Shown here: positions 1 through 8,134 of the stretch, one piece after another
Layout: the number at the start of each line of letters is the position of its first letter
How positions within the stretch are numbered: position 1 is the stretch's first letter
Assembly (NCBI GenBank): GCA_004557975.1
Contig: SFEV01000006.1
Span: 11,304 to 75,303 of the forward strand
Direction of reading: 5' to 3'
Source: Lachnospiraceae bacterium
GTDB lineage: Bacteria; Bacillota; Clostridia; Lachnospirales; Lachnospiraceae
Length of the DNA stretch: 64,000 nt
The notes under the pieces: generated by a model
Database searches by the model: none
Told to the model about the DNA's origin: nothing
Seen by the model: the letters and a program-made list of their open reading frames with translations, nothing else
Program-made: the position numbers and the translations under genes

Positions 1-705
1 AAGCGGCTGTGCCAGCGTCAGGCTGAGTCTCGCGGTTTCTTCCTTCCCTGCATTGATCTGAATCACACGTTTCGTTCTTGCAAGAACCGCATCTTCCCCC
101 TCTTTGAAGACCGACACCGTCACTTCCGCAAGCCGGTTCTCCGGGGTGGCATTTTTCACCTCCACCTGAGCCTCCAGAAACGCATACCCGTCAGCCACTT
201 CCCTGGTCTGCACAAATACACCGTCCGGAATGATATGTACTCTTGGCCCCCGGCAGAGCTTCACCCCCCGGAACAATCCAGATCCCGTATACCACCTGGA
301 ATTGGGCTGCATAGATGTGTTCACATTGATTGTGATGCGATTTTCCGCGCCAAAAGTCACATAATCTGTCAGATCCATGTAAAACGGCGCATATCCATAA
401 TGCTGCAGCCCCACTTTATATCCATTGATCTCCACAGATGCATTCATCATGGCACCGTCGATCTTCAGTCCGACACAGCCGCCTTTCCATTCCTCCGGTA
501 TCCTGACAAACTTTGTATAATTTGTCAGATCTCCCGTAAAATAACCCATATCTGCCCGTGCCGGCGCATCCGGCGTCACAGAAGTTCCGATCATACCGTC
601 ATGCGGCAGATTCACCGTTTCACCCGGATCAGACTGAAGAATGGCGAGGGAATCCAGCAGCCCTCTGCGAAACGTCCATTTTGCATCTAAACATTGATAT
701 CTCAT
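1..705 (-). CDS. GH2-family glycoside hydrolase, N-terminal part (cut by window edge)
   Basis: The ORF is open from an ATG at 705 down to base 1 (235 codons, no stop), so the C-terminus lies outside the window. The visible part is the sugar-binding and immunoglobulin-like region of a GH2 enzyme (beta-galactosidase, glucuronidase or mannosidase class): an early W-x-F-R-x-G followed by V-N-L-P-H-D at about residues 32-38, and the signature N-S-R-W-Y-T-G-S-G-L-F-R near residue 145. The catalytic barrel is missing, so the substrate cannot be told. No signal peptide is visible, so it probably acts in the cytoplasm on imported oligosaccharides. A good SD (GGGGGT) precedes the start and it has its own promoter. 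It lies just downstream of the GH95 fucosidase, which suggests joint glycan degradation. Confidence 0.88.
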   Translation of the reverse strand, partial: MRYQCLDAKWTFRRGLLDSLAILQSDPGETVNLPHDGMIGTSVTPDAPARADMGYFTGDLTNYTKFVRIPEEWKGGCVGLKIDGAMMNASVEINGYKVGLQHYGYAPFYMDLTDYVTFGAENRITINVNTSMQPNSRWYTGSGLFRGVKLCRGPRVHIIPDGVFVQTREVADGYAFLEAQVEVKNATPENRLAEVTVSVFKEGEDAVLARTKRVIQINAGKEETARLSLTLAQPL

Positions 706-748
706 ATATTTACCCCCATTTGATTTTGTAACTTTGTATTACAGAAAG

Positions 749-778
749 ATTATCCAACATGTCCTTTCACTCTGTCAA
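749..778 (-). promoter_or_regulatory. Sigma-A promoter for the GH2 gene
   Basis: The minus strand shows TTGACA (778-773), an 18-base spacer and GATAAT (754-749), about 45 bases before the GH2 start codon. It overlaps the region just after the stop of the preceding small gene, so GH2 can be transcribed independently of the fucosidase. Confidence 0.6.
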
Positions 779-783
779 TAGTT

Positions 784-1122
784 TCATACATAAGACAGAC
801 TTTCCTGGTCAACTATACTCTTTAAGAAAAGCTGTGAAAACTCGCACGCATCCACAGTCCTCAGTCCGGTCCATTCTGACAGTGTCTCCAGAAATCTGTC
901 TTTTTCAGACTTCATCCCTTCCAGTTCTGAGATCAGCCTGACCCGCACCGCATTTCTGTGTATATAGCAGGGATCCGCATCATCGAAGAATTCCACACTT
1001 TTTTTCAGAATCACTTCTTCCGCCAGAGGAAGGTCATTCCATCTGCCGGAATATAATACACTGCCGTTACTCTCCAGCCTGGCATACAGTATCGTCTTTT
1101 TCTTAAACAGACTCACAGACAA
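784..1122 (-). CDS. Small protein of unknown function in the fucosidase locus
   Basis: A 112-residue protein that I do not recognise. It is soluble, with mixed charge and no signal peptide or membrane segment. It starts inside the 3' end of the GH95 gene (20-base overlap in another frame), which suggests translational coupling. It begins with a Lys-rich stretch (FKKKT) and has a possible beta-hairpin start followed by a helical C-terminal half. Nothing in it points to catalysis. It could be an accessory protein of the locus or a remnant of a larger enzyme. The overlap and the intact length favour a real gene, but no function can be given. Confidence 0.6.
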   Translation of the reverse strand: MSVSLFKKKTILYARLESNGSVLYSGRWNDLPLAEEVILKKSVEFFDDADPCYIHRNAVRVRLISELEGMKSEKDRFLETLSEWTGLRTVDACEFSQLFLKSIVDQESLSYV

Positions 1123-3403
1123 GACCCCCTTCTGTCATTTTCAGCACGCACCGGCCATCTTCCGGAAGATCGATCTCACACTGTTGATCCAGATAGCAGA
1201 TCCTGGTGCGGATTGCTCTGCGGGCACGGATCCTGCAAAGTTTCAGTTTGTTTTCTCTCCAGTAAATATCTGCTTTCGCGCCGCCGCAGAGCACCAGTCC
1301 CTCTATTTCGCCCTCTTCCCAGTCTCCGGGCAGAGCCGGCAGCAGTATGGTACGTTCCGGACTGCTCTGAAGAATCATCTCCGTGATACCGGCCGTTGCC
1401 CCAAAATTTCCGTCGATCTGAAATACAAAATAGTCAAACATCGGATGATTGTCCATCATATTCGGGAATGTGGATTTCTCATACAGCTTCTTCAGATTCT
1501 CCCACGCTGCGTCTCCGTCTCCCAACCGGGCATACAGATTCACGATCCAGGCACAGCTCCATCCCGTATGTCCTCCTCCGTAGGTCAGTCTCCGTGCCAG
1601 TGTGTTTGCAGCAGCCTGTGCCAGTTCCGGCGTACCGTCCCTGGTAATACGTCCGGAAGGATGCAGCGCATACAGCTGCGAAATATGACGATGGCCCGGT
1701 TCTTTTTCTTCATAATCCTCCCGCCATTCCATGATCTGTCCATGTTTTCCGATCTTCGTCTGCGGAAGACGGCCCAGGATCTCCCGGTTTTTCCCGGTAT
1801 CTTCATCTTCTATACCCAGAAGCTGTGATACATTGGCATAGTTCTCCAGAAGATCTCTTACTATCTGTGTATCCATGGACGGTCCGGCGCACAGACAGCC
1901 CATAACACCATTTTCCATGATATAGGTATTTTCCGGCGAGATGGACGGGCTGGTCACCAGTTCTCCCTGATCCTCCGTGAGAAAATCGTGGAAGAAAACG
2001 GCCGCATCCTTCAGTACCGGATACATTTCTTTCAGGAAGGCTTCATCCCCCGTATGCTCATAGTGGTTCCTGATATGGGTACACAGCCAGGCGGCTCCCA
2101 TGACCCAGTAGGTCGCGGAAATGCAGATATCCTGAGGCGCGCAGTCTGCCCAGATATCCGTATTATGATGGGCTGTCATCCCTCTGCATCCATACATCCT
2201 CCGGGCAGTCTCCCTCCCCCTCCTTCGCATCCGTTTCAGCAGATCAAACAGCGGACGGTGACACTCCGGAAGGTCACAGACCTCTGCCGGCCAGTAATTC
2301 ATTTCCATATTGATATTGATCGTAAATTTGGAGTCCCAGCACGGCTGCATTTCTTCATTCCAGATCCCCTGCAGATTTGCAGGCAGGCTGCCGGGGCGGC
2401 TGCACGAAATCAGAAGATATCTTCCATAATCAAAATAAGTTCTGGTATATTCCAGACGTTCCGTATCCTGTCCTGCCAGGCGGAACCGGACACGTCCAAA
2501 GAGACTGCGGTAATCCGTCTCATGATCTCTCAGGATCTGTTCATATCCTTTCTCTGCCGCCGCATCCAAACGCTTCACGGCACGCCTTACGTACTGAAGC
2601 TGTTCTTCCTGTAGTCTCAGCATTGCCCTGACGGCAATAAGAGAATTCTCGCCGTTCTCCTCCGGATACTTCGGAAGTGTTCCGTCCTCCCCGCAGTAGA
2701 AAGTGGTCTCCGCAGCGACGTACAGTGTGACGCTCTTCGCTGCCTTTACCAGAAGATGCTCCCCAGCCACCTGTACTTCTCCGCCATCTGCCACAGCTTT
2801 CACAGCCACTGCCAGCCTGACGCCGCCTTCTCCGCAGGAGGCCAGCAGCATAACCGTATCATCACTGACCTTTTTCACCGTTTCATAGAACCTTCCCCTG
2901 GTGAGCAGAGCGCTTAAGGACAGTGTCTGTTCTCCGGGAGCATCCGCATGGATCACCATCACCTGATCCGGAGCCGACACAAAATAATGTCTCTTTGTCT
3001 CGCCGTATGCTCCTCTGCTGATGCTGCTCGCCACCGCCCGTTCCAGATCCAGTTCTCTCTCATATCCCGCTTCCGCATCCATGCTGCCTTCCCAGTTGAT
3101 CCAGAGATCCCCGGCACTCTGATAGGGCCGCTGGCTCTGAGGAATCCCGGAAAAAGACTGCATCACTCTTTTTTCCGCTTCCGGAATCTTTCCCTGCCGG
3201 ATCAGTTCTCTGACTTCAGGCAGGCTCTTCTTTGTCTCCGGATTGATCCGGTCGACCGGTTCTCCGTACCAGACGCTGTCTTCATTCAGCTGGATTCGTT
3301 CATAACCGGGCTGGCCAAATACCATTGCTCCGATTCTTCCGTTCCCCAGCGGATAGGCTTCCTCCCATTTTGCCGCCGGTTTTGTGTCAAACAATCTGCT
3401 CAT
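1103..3403 (-). CDS. GH95 alpha-L-fucosidase
   Basis: This 766-residue protein hydrolyses terminal alpha-L-fucose (GH95 members act mainly on alpha-1,2 linkages; some act on alpha-L-galactose). The family start W-x-x-A-x-P-L-G-N-G-R-x-G-A-M-V-x-G is at residues 13-30. Residues matching the known GH95 catalytic set are Asn363 and Asn365 (TININ), Glu491 in SPE (the expected acid) and Asp664 in QIDGNFG. There is no signal peptide, so the enzyme is probably intracellular and works on imported fucosylated oligosaccharides. SD AGGAGGAAAT precedes the ATG. The thioredoxin/CcdA gene is 31 bases upstream and a small unknown gene overlaps the end. fucU nearby fits release of fucose followed by anomer conversion. 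Confidence 0.95.
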   Translation of the reverse strand: MSRLFDTKPAAKWEEAYPLGNGRIGAMVFGQPGYERIQLNEDSVWYGEPVDRINPETKKSLPEVRELIRQGKIPEAEKRVMQSFSGIPQSQRPYQSAGDLWINWEGSMDAEAGYERELDLERAVASSISRGAYGETKRHYFVSAPDQVMVIHADAPGEQTLSLSALLTRGRFYETVKKVSDDTVMLLASCGEGGVRLAVAVKAVADGGEVQVAGEHLLVKAAKSVTLYVAAETTFYCGEDGTLPKYPEENGENSLIAVRAMLRLQEEQLQYVRRAVKRLDAAAEKGYEQILRDHETDYRSLFGRVRFRLAGQDTERLEYTRTYFDYGRYLLISCSRPGSLPANLQGIWNEEMQPCWDSKFTININMEMNYWPAEVCDLPECHRPLFDLLKRMRRRGRETARRMYGCRGMTAHHNTDIWADCAPQDICISATYWVMGAAWLCTHIRNHYEHTGDEAFLKEMYPVLKDAAVFFHDFLTEDQGELVTSPSISPENTYIMENGVMGCLCAGPSMDTQIVRDLLENYANVSQLLGIEDEDTGKNREILGRLPQTKIGKHGQIMEWREDYEEKEPGHRHISQLYALHPSGRITRDGTPELAQAAANTLARRLTYGGGHTGWSCAWIVNLYARLGDGDAAWENLKKLYEKSTFPNMMDNHPMFDYFVFQIDGNFGATAGITEMILQSSPERTILLPALPGDWEEGEIEGLVLCGGAKADIYWRENKLKLCRIRARRAIRTRICYLDQQCEIDLPEDGRCVLKMTEGGLVCESV

Positions 3404-3434
3404 ATTTCCTCCTCTTATCTCACTCCGAAACCTG

Positions 3435-4580
3435 TCACAGAGAACATACCAGCATCCATGACAGGATCAGAAAGAATACTCCATTGATACATTTTATTGC
3501 AAGCATTCCCTCCAGAGTGATTCTGGAGACTGCCAGAAGATTTCTGCTTTTCTGAATGACAAGGATCAGAAGCAGAAGCGGCAGGCACATGGCTGATACA
3601 TAAAGCAGCAGCCACAGAACGATTTCCGCCGTGATCCTGCTCTGCATCCGCGCCACATACAGCACCGAAGCCGCATACATCTGCCCGGTACAGAAAAACT
3701 CTCCCATAGAGATCACCATGCCAAGTCCAAACAGGAAAGGGACAAGAAACATAGCGGGTATCTGCTTCAGTTTTTCGATCCACCGGTGGTTTTTCTTGCG
3801 CAGTACTGCCGGCAGCTGAACGATCACCTTCCCGTACTGTTTTCTTCTCACGTTCCGGTAATCGACAAAGTTCAGAATACCTATGAGAAAAGCAAGTACC
3901 GCAAATGCAGCCGTAAGCCCCCGCTCCAGCTGCAAAAATCCTGAGGTTTCCACCGCGGCAAACAGGAAAAACGCACCGGTGCCCATAAAAAAATAGGCAA
4001 TAAATTTCCCTGCCAGGTAACTCAGGCTCCCTTTCAGAAAACCGGATTCTGTGTTCATCAGAAGAGACAGTACCATAAGAAGCATGGACATCCCGCAGGG
4101 GTTCAGTCCATTGACGAATCCAGTCAGCAGGATCTTCCACCACGCCTGTTTTTCCGGCATCCTCTCTTCCCGGATATCATCCCCGATGTCTGTCCAGCTC
4201 CCCATATACGGTTCCTGCTCCAGAAGTACCAAAATCCCTTCACAGATGGCTTTTTCACCGGACAGATAGCCTCCCCGGTAAAAAAGTACCGGCACCTGCT
4301 GATCCTGATCGGGTACTTCATAATGCCGAATCATCATCTGCAGCAGCTCATAACCCGACGGTTCCATAATACTTTCTTCGGCTGTTTTCACCGGCAAACC
4401 GGAGAGATGCTCTTCCATCCATGTTTTTACATTCCGGCAGCTGTCGCAGGAGGCTGTGGTAAACAGCACAAACTCCGTATCTGTTTTCTCCAGCTCCTCC
4501 AGCCGTCCGCGTATCCCGTCAGATTTTTCCTCCTGCGAAATCCGATCCGCACTGTTTTCCGCAGTATTTTCCGGCTCCAT
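3435..4580 (-). CDS. Thioredoxin-like/CcdA-type membrane redox protein
   Basis: A 381-residue protein with two parts. Residues about 33-125 form a thioredoxin or glutaredoxin-like domain with C45-D-S-C48. Residues about 147-381 form some six hydrophobic segments of the DsbD/CcdA type, with a cysteine in each half (Cys162 in NPCG, Cys297 in FFCTG) placed like the electron-passing pair of CcdA. By family, such proteins move reducing equivalents across the membrane. No signal peptide precedes the thioredoxin part, so its side of the membrane is uncertain. The SD before the only in-frame ATG is poor. It is the first full gene before the GH95 fucosidase, an odd neighbour. Substrate unknown. Confidence 0.8.
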   Translation of the reverse strand: MEPENTAENSADRISQEEKSDGIRGRLEELEKTDTEFVLFTTASCDSCRNVKTWMEEHLSGLPVKTAEESIMEPSGYELLQMMIRHYEVPDQDQQVPVLFYRGGYLSGEKAICEGILVLLEQEPYMGSWTDIGDDIREERMPEKQAWWKILLTGFVNGLNPCGMSMLLMVLSLLMNTESGFLKGSLSYLAGKFIAYFFMGTGAFFLFAAVETSGFLQLERGLTAAFAVLAFLIGILNFVDYRNVRRKQYGKVIVQLPAVLRKKNHRWIEKLKQIPAMFLVPFLFGLGMVISMGEFFCTGQMYAASVLYVARMQSRITAEIVLWLLLYVSAMCLPLLLLILVIQKSRNLLAVSRITLEGMLAIKCINGVFFLILSWMLVCSL

Positions 4581-4608
4581 ATTTCCGGTCAGCTGCCGCG
4601 CGATCGTA

Positions 4609-4716
4609 TCATATCAGCAGCGGTACAATAAATACAATCACATATGTGATCAGAAACTGTCTCAGAACACGATTCTTTCCGTTCAATGACCGGAACTTAT
4701 GATTCATTCTTTCCAT
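4609..4716 (-). pseudogene. 35-codon ORF resembling the N-terminal membrane segment of a sensor or AraC-type regulator
   Basis: An ATG at 4716 opens 35 codons ending in TGA. The product has a basic start and then a hydrophobic run (FLITYVIVFIVPLLI), the style of the first membrane helix of histidine kinases and AraC-type membrane regulators in Lachnospiraceae. It stops straight after the helix, 28 bases before the redox gene. It could be the stub of a lost regulator of this locus or a leader ORF. An AAAGG site lies before the ATG. The family call is inference from the hydrophobic pattern only. Confidence 0.35.
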
Positions 4717-4734
4717 ACTGTTACCTTTACTGTC

Positions 4735-4793
4735 TCCAAAAACAACGGACGCCTTCTGCTATTATACCACATTTCCGCAGATGGCGCCCCGTT
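4735..4793 (-). terminator. Terminator after fucU with an embedded extended -10 promoter
   Basis: On the minus strand a long imperfect stem (arms about 4793-4777 and 4759-4743) is followed by GTTTTTGG, ending the fucU transcript. The loop holds TGGTATAAT (TATAAT at 4766-4761), an extended -10 that could start transcription of the redox-GH95 genes. Terminator and promoter share the same bases. Confidence 0.6.
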
Positions 4794-4811
4794 TTTTTCA
4801 ACAATCGTACC

Positions 4812-5252
4812 TTATTCTACAACGACACCTTTCTGAAGCATAATGTTCGCGTACAGCGCACTCTTTCCTGTCGCGATCACCGCATATGCCTTTTGGGCCT
4901 CTTCATAAAATGTGAACCGCTCGATCTGTCCGATCACAGCTTCTCCGCGGGTTTCGTGCCGTTTTACGATCTCTTTGTAGGTGTCCCAGATGGGCGTCTC
5001 CACATCGTCTCCCGGCATGACTTCCATCAGATTCACCGGATGTTCCACATAGCTGTCCAACGGAAATAACTGAAGTATCGCATCCAGTATTTCCGGCACA
5101 CCATGCCCGTCCATCCGGATCACAATGGCATTTTTGCCGATGCTTTCCGACGGGAAATTGCCGTCCACGATCACCAGACGGTCACTGTGTCCCATCTCAC
5201 ACAACACCTTCAGCAGTTCAGGTGATAATAGTTTCGGAATCCCTTTCAGCAT
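4812..5252 (-). CDS. fucU: L-fucose mutarotase-like protein (RbsD/FucU family)
   Basis: A 146-residue RbsD/FucU protein, the usual family length. These proteins interconvert alpha and beta anomers of sugars such as L-fucose. The start MLKGIPKLLSPELL, the E-M-G-H-S-D motif holding the conserved histidine near residue 21, D-G-N-F-P near residue 30, and the end A-L-Y-A-N-I-M-L-x-K-G-V all fit FucU rather than RbsD. The neighbouring alpha-fucosidase supports fucose as substrate. SD GAGGGAGGAAAG lies 16 bases after the stop of the truncated aldo/keto reductase, so the two were once co-translated. With its upstream partner broken by the element scar, its present promoter is unclear. Confidence 0.9.
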   Translation of the reverse strand: MLKGIPKLLSPELLKVLCEMGHSDRLVIVDGNFPSESIGKNAIVIRMDGHGVPEILDAILQLFPLDSYVEHPVNLMEVMPGDDVETPIWDTYKEIVKRHETRGEAVIGQIERFTFYEEAQKAYAVIATGKSALYANIMLQKGVVVE

Positions 5253-5268
5253 GTCTCTTTCCTCCCTC

Positions 5269-6126
5269 TTACTGTGTGATCACACCATCTACATCCCAGA
5301 GATCTTCCCAGCCTTTTGCACCTTCCCACAAAAATACCTGGCCTTTGATCAGACGACAATTCTTGTTCACACTCTGAATGATCTTCAGCTCCTCCTCCGT
5401 CAGAGGATCCTCTGTCACACATTTCAGATTGGAGACGTACTGCGGCTCTTTCACGGAAAACGGAATCGGAATCTGTCCTCTCTGGACTGCCCATTTCAGA
5501 CAGACGATAGCCGGATGTACATTGTGTGCCTTTGCGATCTCAACGATCTCAGGCATCTGGGTATCCGCCACATCCTCTTCTGTGCGGTCACGCTCAGGCC
5601 TTGAAGGTGATCCGATGGGACAGTATCCCACCGGCTGGATCTGATGGGCAACTGCGTAGTCATACAGCTCCGGCTGCTGGAAAGACGGATGGCACTCCAT
5701 CTCCAGCGCGGCCGGCCGAATCCGGCAAAGCGGCAGGACTGCTTTCAGTTTCGGTACCGTCATATTGGACATTCCGATATATCGCACCAGGCCCATGTCC
5801 ACCAGCTGTTCGCACTGTCTCCAGGTCTTCATAAACTCCTCGACGGAAAACGGTCTGGAATCCTTGTTTCTGGCATTGCCGTCGCATCCCGGTGCGTGAT
5901 AATTCGGAAACGGCCAGTGTACAAAATACAGATCAATCACATCCAGCTGCAGATCCTTCAGACTTTTTATTTTACAATAAACAATCCAGAGCCAGAACAC
6001 CATAGATATCATCGGTATCAGTGCTTTTTTAATCACATCCTCAATCGTCATCTTTTTGCTCCTTTTAATCTTTTCAATATTTCTCTGATATTTCTGCAAC
6101 CTTCTTACTGTATCTTCACTATTCAT
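5269..6126 (-). pseudogene. Chimeric ORF: mobile-element gene start fused to an N-terminally truncated aldo/keto reductase
   Basis: The 285-codon ORF is a fusion. Residues 1 to about 53 are basic then hydrophobic and belong to an element gene whose ATG overlaps the parB stop (AATGAATAG). From about residue 55 (SLKDLQLD, nucleotide near 5965) it becomes an aldo/keto reductase: D-L-Y-F-V-H-W-P with the conserved histidine, G-L-V-R-Y-I-G-M-S-N, then the NADP-binding end. The first roughly 90 residues of the reductase, which carry the catalytic Asp, Tyr and Lys in this family, are absent. The protein cannot be an active reductase of the normal kind. It was probably the first gene of the fucU operon before the element's deletion or insertion. 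Confidence 0.85.
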
Positions 6127-7027
6127 TTTTACCTTCTCTCTTTACCCACGACTCAAGTAACATAAAAATTATCTCCTCCATCTGATTCTTTGTATATGTC
6201 TCTGGGAAATACTGCTTCAGTTTCTTTGCTGGAATCTGCACTTGAAATTTTTCTGTTTTCTCTTTCATACAAATCTGATCAATCTCAAGATATGTCAGTG
6301 TCTGTTCCTTTGACATCTGCTTTAATTCCTGTGCCTGCTTCATTGAAGGTACCATGGCATGATTATTCATATATTGGAGTAATAGTTTCTGTTCTTCCAA
6401 TTTCAAGTAAGATAATTCTACCGCAGTATTGAAAGGAATCTTTTTGTCATCCGCCAGACATAACATTTCCGGAATCAATTCTGTCAGATGGATATATCTC
6501 AAAATCTGTCGGGTACTATCTCCGGTATTCTGACTGACTTCCTCTGCCGCCAACTTCTTGCCAACTTGGCAAGAAGTTAAATCACTTCGTTTGCCCTGAC
6601 GTTTCAATGCATCATATTTCATCTTATAGGCAAATGCCTTTTCACTGATCAACAGTTCTTCACGCTGAATGTTTGAGTCAACCATAATCACCGTCGATTC
6701 ATCATCTGTCAGGTCCTTAATAATAACTGGCATAGTTTTCAAGCCTGCAATCTCACACGCCCTCTTGCGGCGGTGCCCCGCTATAATTTCATAACCGCCG
6801 GTATCCTTTATTCTCACAATACCAGGCACCAAAATCCCATGCGTCCTTACACTCTCAGACAACTCAGCCATTTTGTCATCATCCAGAACCTTAAACGGAT
6901 GATTCGAGAAAGGATGCAGATTATCCAAAGCAATCTATTGGATGCCTGCCTGTTCCTCACTTGTTGTTCCGAATAGGGCATCTAATGACTGTAATGGAAT
7001 TGGTGTTGATTTCTTTTTACCTGCCAT
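6119..7027 (-). pseudogene. parB: ParB-like partition protein interrupted by an amber codon
   Basis: Reading from the ATG at 7027, which overlaps the parA stop by 11 bases, gives a lysine-rich start, thirty codons, then TAG at 6937-6935, and the frame continues open to 6119. The residues on both sides (AGIQ-stop-IALDNLHPF) read as one ParB protein, so a CAG or similar codon was probably mutated. The rest is intact: the ParB/Srx nuclease-like domain with G-H-R-R-K-R-A, then a helix-turn-helix region and a C-terminal part. A TTG at 6928 could restart translation, but no good SD precedes it. The family binds parS or similar sites and works with ParA in plasmid or element segregation. Either a decayed gene or one read from the weak internal start. 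Confidence 0.85.
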
Positions 7028-7802
7028 GTTCAAGAACCTCCTCTGCAAAATTCATATATGCTTTCGCAACTTTACCTTTTGGTTCGTATTTAAAAATACT
7101 CTGTCCCTCTCTGACTGCTTCTTTCATCCTGACAGAAAATGGAATATAATTGTCAAACACATGAATCTGATTTCCATAGGCATTATGAAGCAATTCCATG
7201 TTGTTTCTGGCATCATTTGTATGGGCATCCACCATACTGAAAAGGATACCGGCAATCTGCAGTTTCGGGTTAATCTGTCTTCTGACTTTACCGATTGTCT
7301 TCAAGAGCTGTTGCAGTCCTTTGATTGGAAGATAGGATGCTTCTACCGGAATCAACACTTCATCCGACGCTGCCAGGGCATTGATAGTGATCATACCCAA
7401 AAATGGCATACAATCTATCAAAATTGTATCGTACCGGTCTTTTACCCTGTTTAATATCTGTTTCAGAACAAATTCACGGCTCATTGCATTTACAAGCTGA
7501 ACCTCGGTTCCTGCCAGTCCAATATTGGAACAGATAATATCAATACCTTCCTCTGTATGCTGGATAAAGCAGTTCTCCGGAATATCTTCATCACTCAACA
7601 CCATTTCCATCAGCGTTGTTAATGTTTCATTACTATTATCGCAGTCACGGAATCCAAATCCAGCAGACACATCTGACTGAGGATCAGCATCCACAACTAA
7701 CACCTTCTTATTCATAAGAGCCAACCCTACACCAAGATTTGCCGCACATGCGGATTTTCCAGTTCCGCCTTTTTGGTTGACTACGGATATAATTTTTGCC
7801 AT
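7017..7802 (-). CDS. parA: ParA-family partition ATPase of a plasmid or integrative element
   Basis: A 261-residue P-loop ATPase of the ParA/Soj/MinD class. Residues 8-15 hold the deviant Walker A K-G-G-T-G-K-S, and V-V-D-A-D-P-Q-S follows near residue 39. It drives segregation of a plasmid or an excised element together with ParB. The ATG at 7802 is preferred because AAAGGA lies 8 bases upstream; another ATG is two codons earlier. The gene overlaps parB by 11 bases (ATGGCAGGTAA). It has no link to the neighbouring chromosomal genes and is the best-preserved part of an element remnant between the fucose locus and rpsB-tsf. Confidence 0.93.
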   Translation of the reverse strand: MAKIISVVNQKGGTGKSACAANLGVGLALMNKKVLVVDADPQSDVSAGFGFRDCDNSNETLTTLMEMVLSDEDIPENCFIQHTEEGIDIICSNIGLAGTEVQLVNAMSREFVLKQILNRVKDRYDTILIDCMPFLGMITINALAASDEVLIPVEASYLPIKGLQQLLKTIGKVRRQINPKLQIAGILFSMVDAHTNDARNNMELLHNAYGNQIHVFDNYIPFSVRMKEAVREGQSIFKYEPKGKVAKAYMNFAEEVLEHGR

Positions 7803-7857
7803 ATTCATTCCTTTCCGGTATCAGGAAGGAAAAATAGTAAGAAATAATAGTGGATTT

Positions 7858-8010
7858 TTTACGAAGATTACGAAAATGAAAAGTTGCATTATAAATTACA
7901 TTATAGATAGCTACCGAAATCGCCACATTTTTCTTAAAAATCATGCGAAGTTTACGTTAAGAAGTTCGTACAGGATCATTACGAAAACACTGACGAACCA
8001 ATTACGAAAA
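7858..8010. repeat. Cluster of TTACGAA repeats upstream of parA (candidate centromere or operator)
   Basis: TTACGAA occurs in direct orientation at 7859, 7868, 7979 and 8002, with an inverted copy (TTCGTA) near 7965 and a partial GACGAA at 7992. The three complete copies at 7868, 7979 and 8002 extend to TTACGAAAA. The stretch of 7803-8134 has no gene and is otherwise AT-rich. Iterated sites next to parAB are typical of partition centromeres or autoregulatory operators; function here is inference. Confidence 0.45.
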
Positions 8011-8065
8011 ATCACCTAAAAAGTTACATGAATTTATAATGCAATATATGAAGTGCCCTGGAAAG

Positions 8066-8102
8066 GAAAAACCCTTGAAAATACTGGATTTTCAAGGGTT
8101 AT
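8066..8102 (-). terminator. Rho-independent terminator of rpsB-tsf
   Basis: On the minus strand AACCCTTGAAAAT and ATTTTCAAGGGTT form a perfect 13-base stem (arms 8100-8088 and 8082-8070) followed by TTTTCC, 33 bases after the tsf stop. Confidence 0.9.
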
Positions 8103-8134
8103 AAGGTTCTTATTTAAGATTTGCAAAATCGGGA

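Noticed and set aside
3415..4143. Long leftward frame overlapping the redox gene
   Set aside because: It runs in another frame over the thioredoxin/CcdA gene, has no family resemblance and lacks a proper SD.
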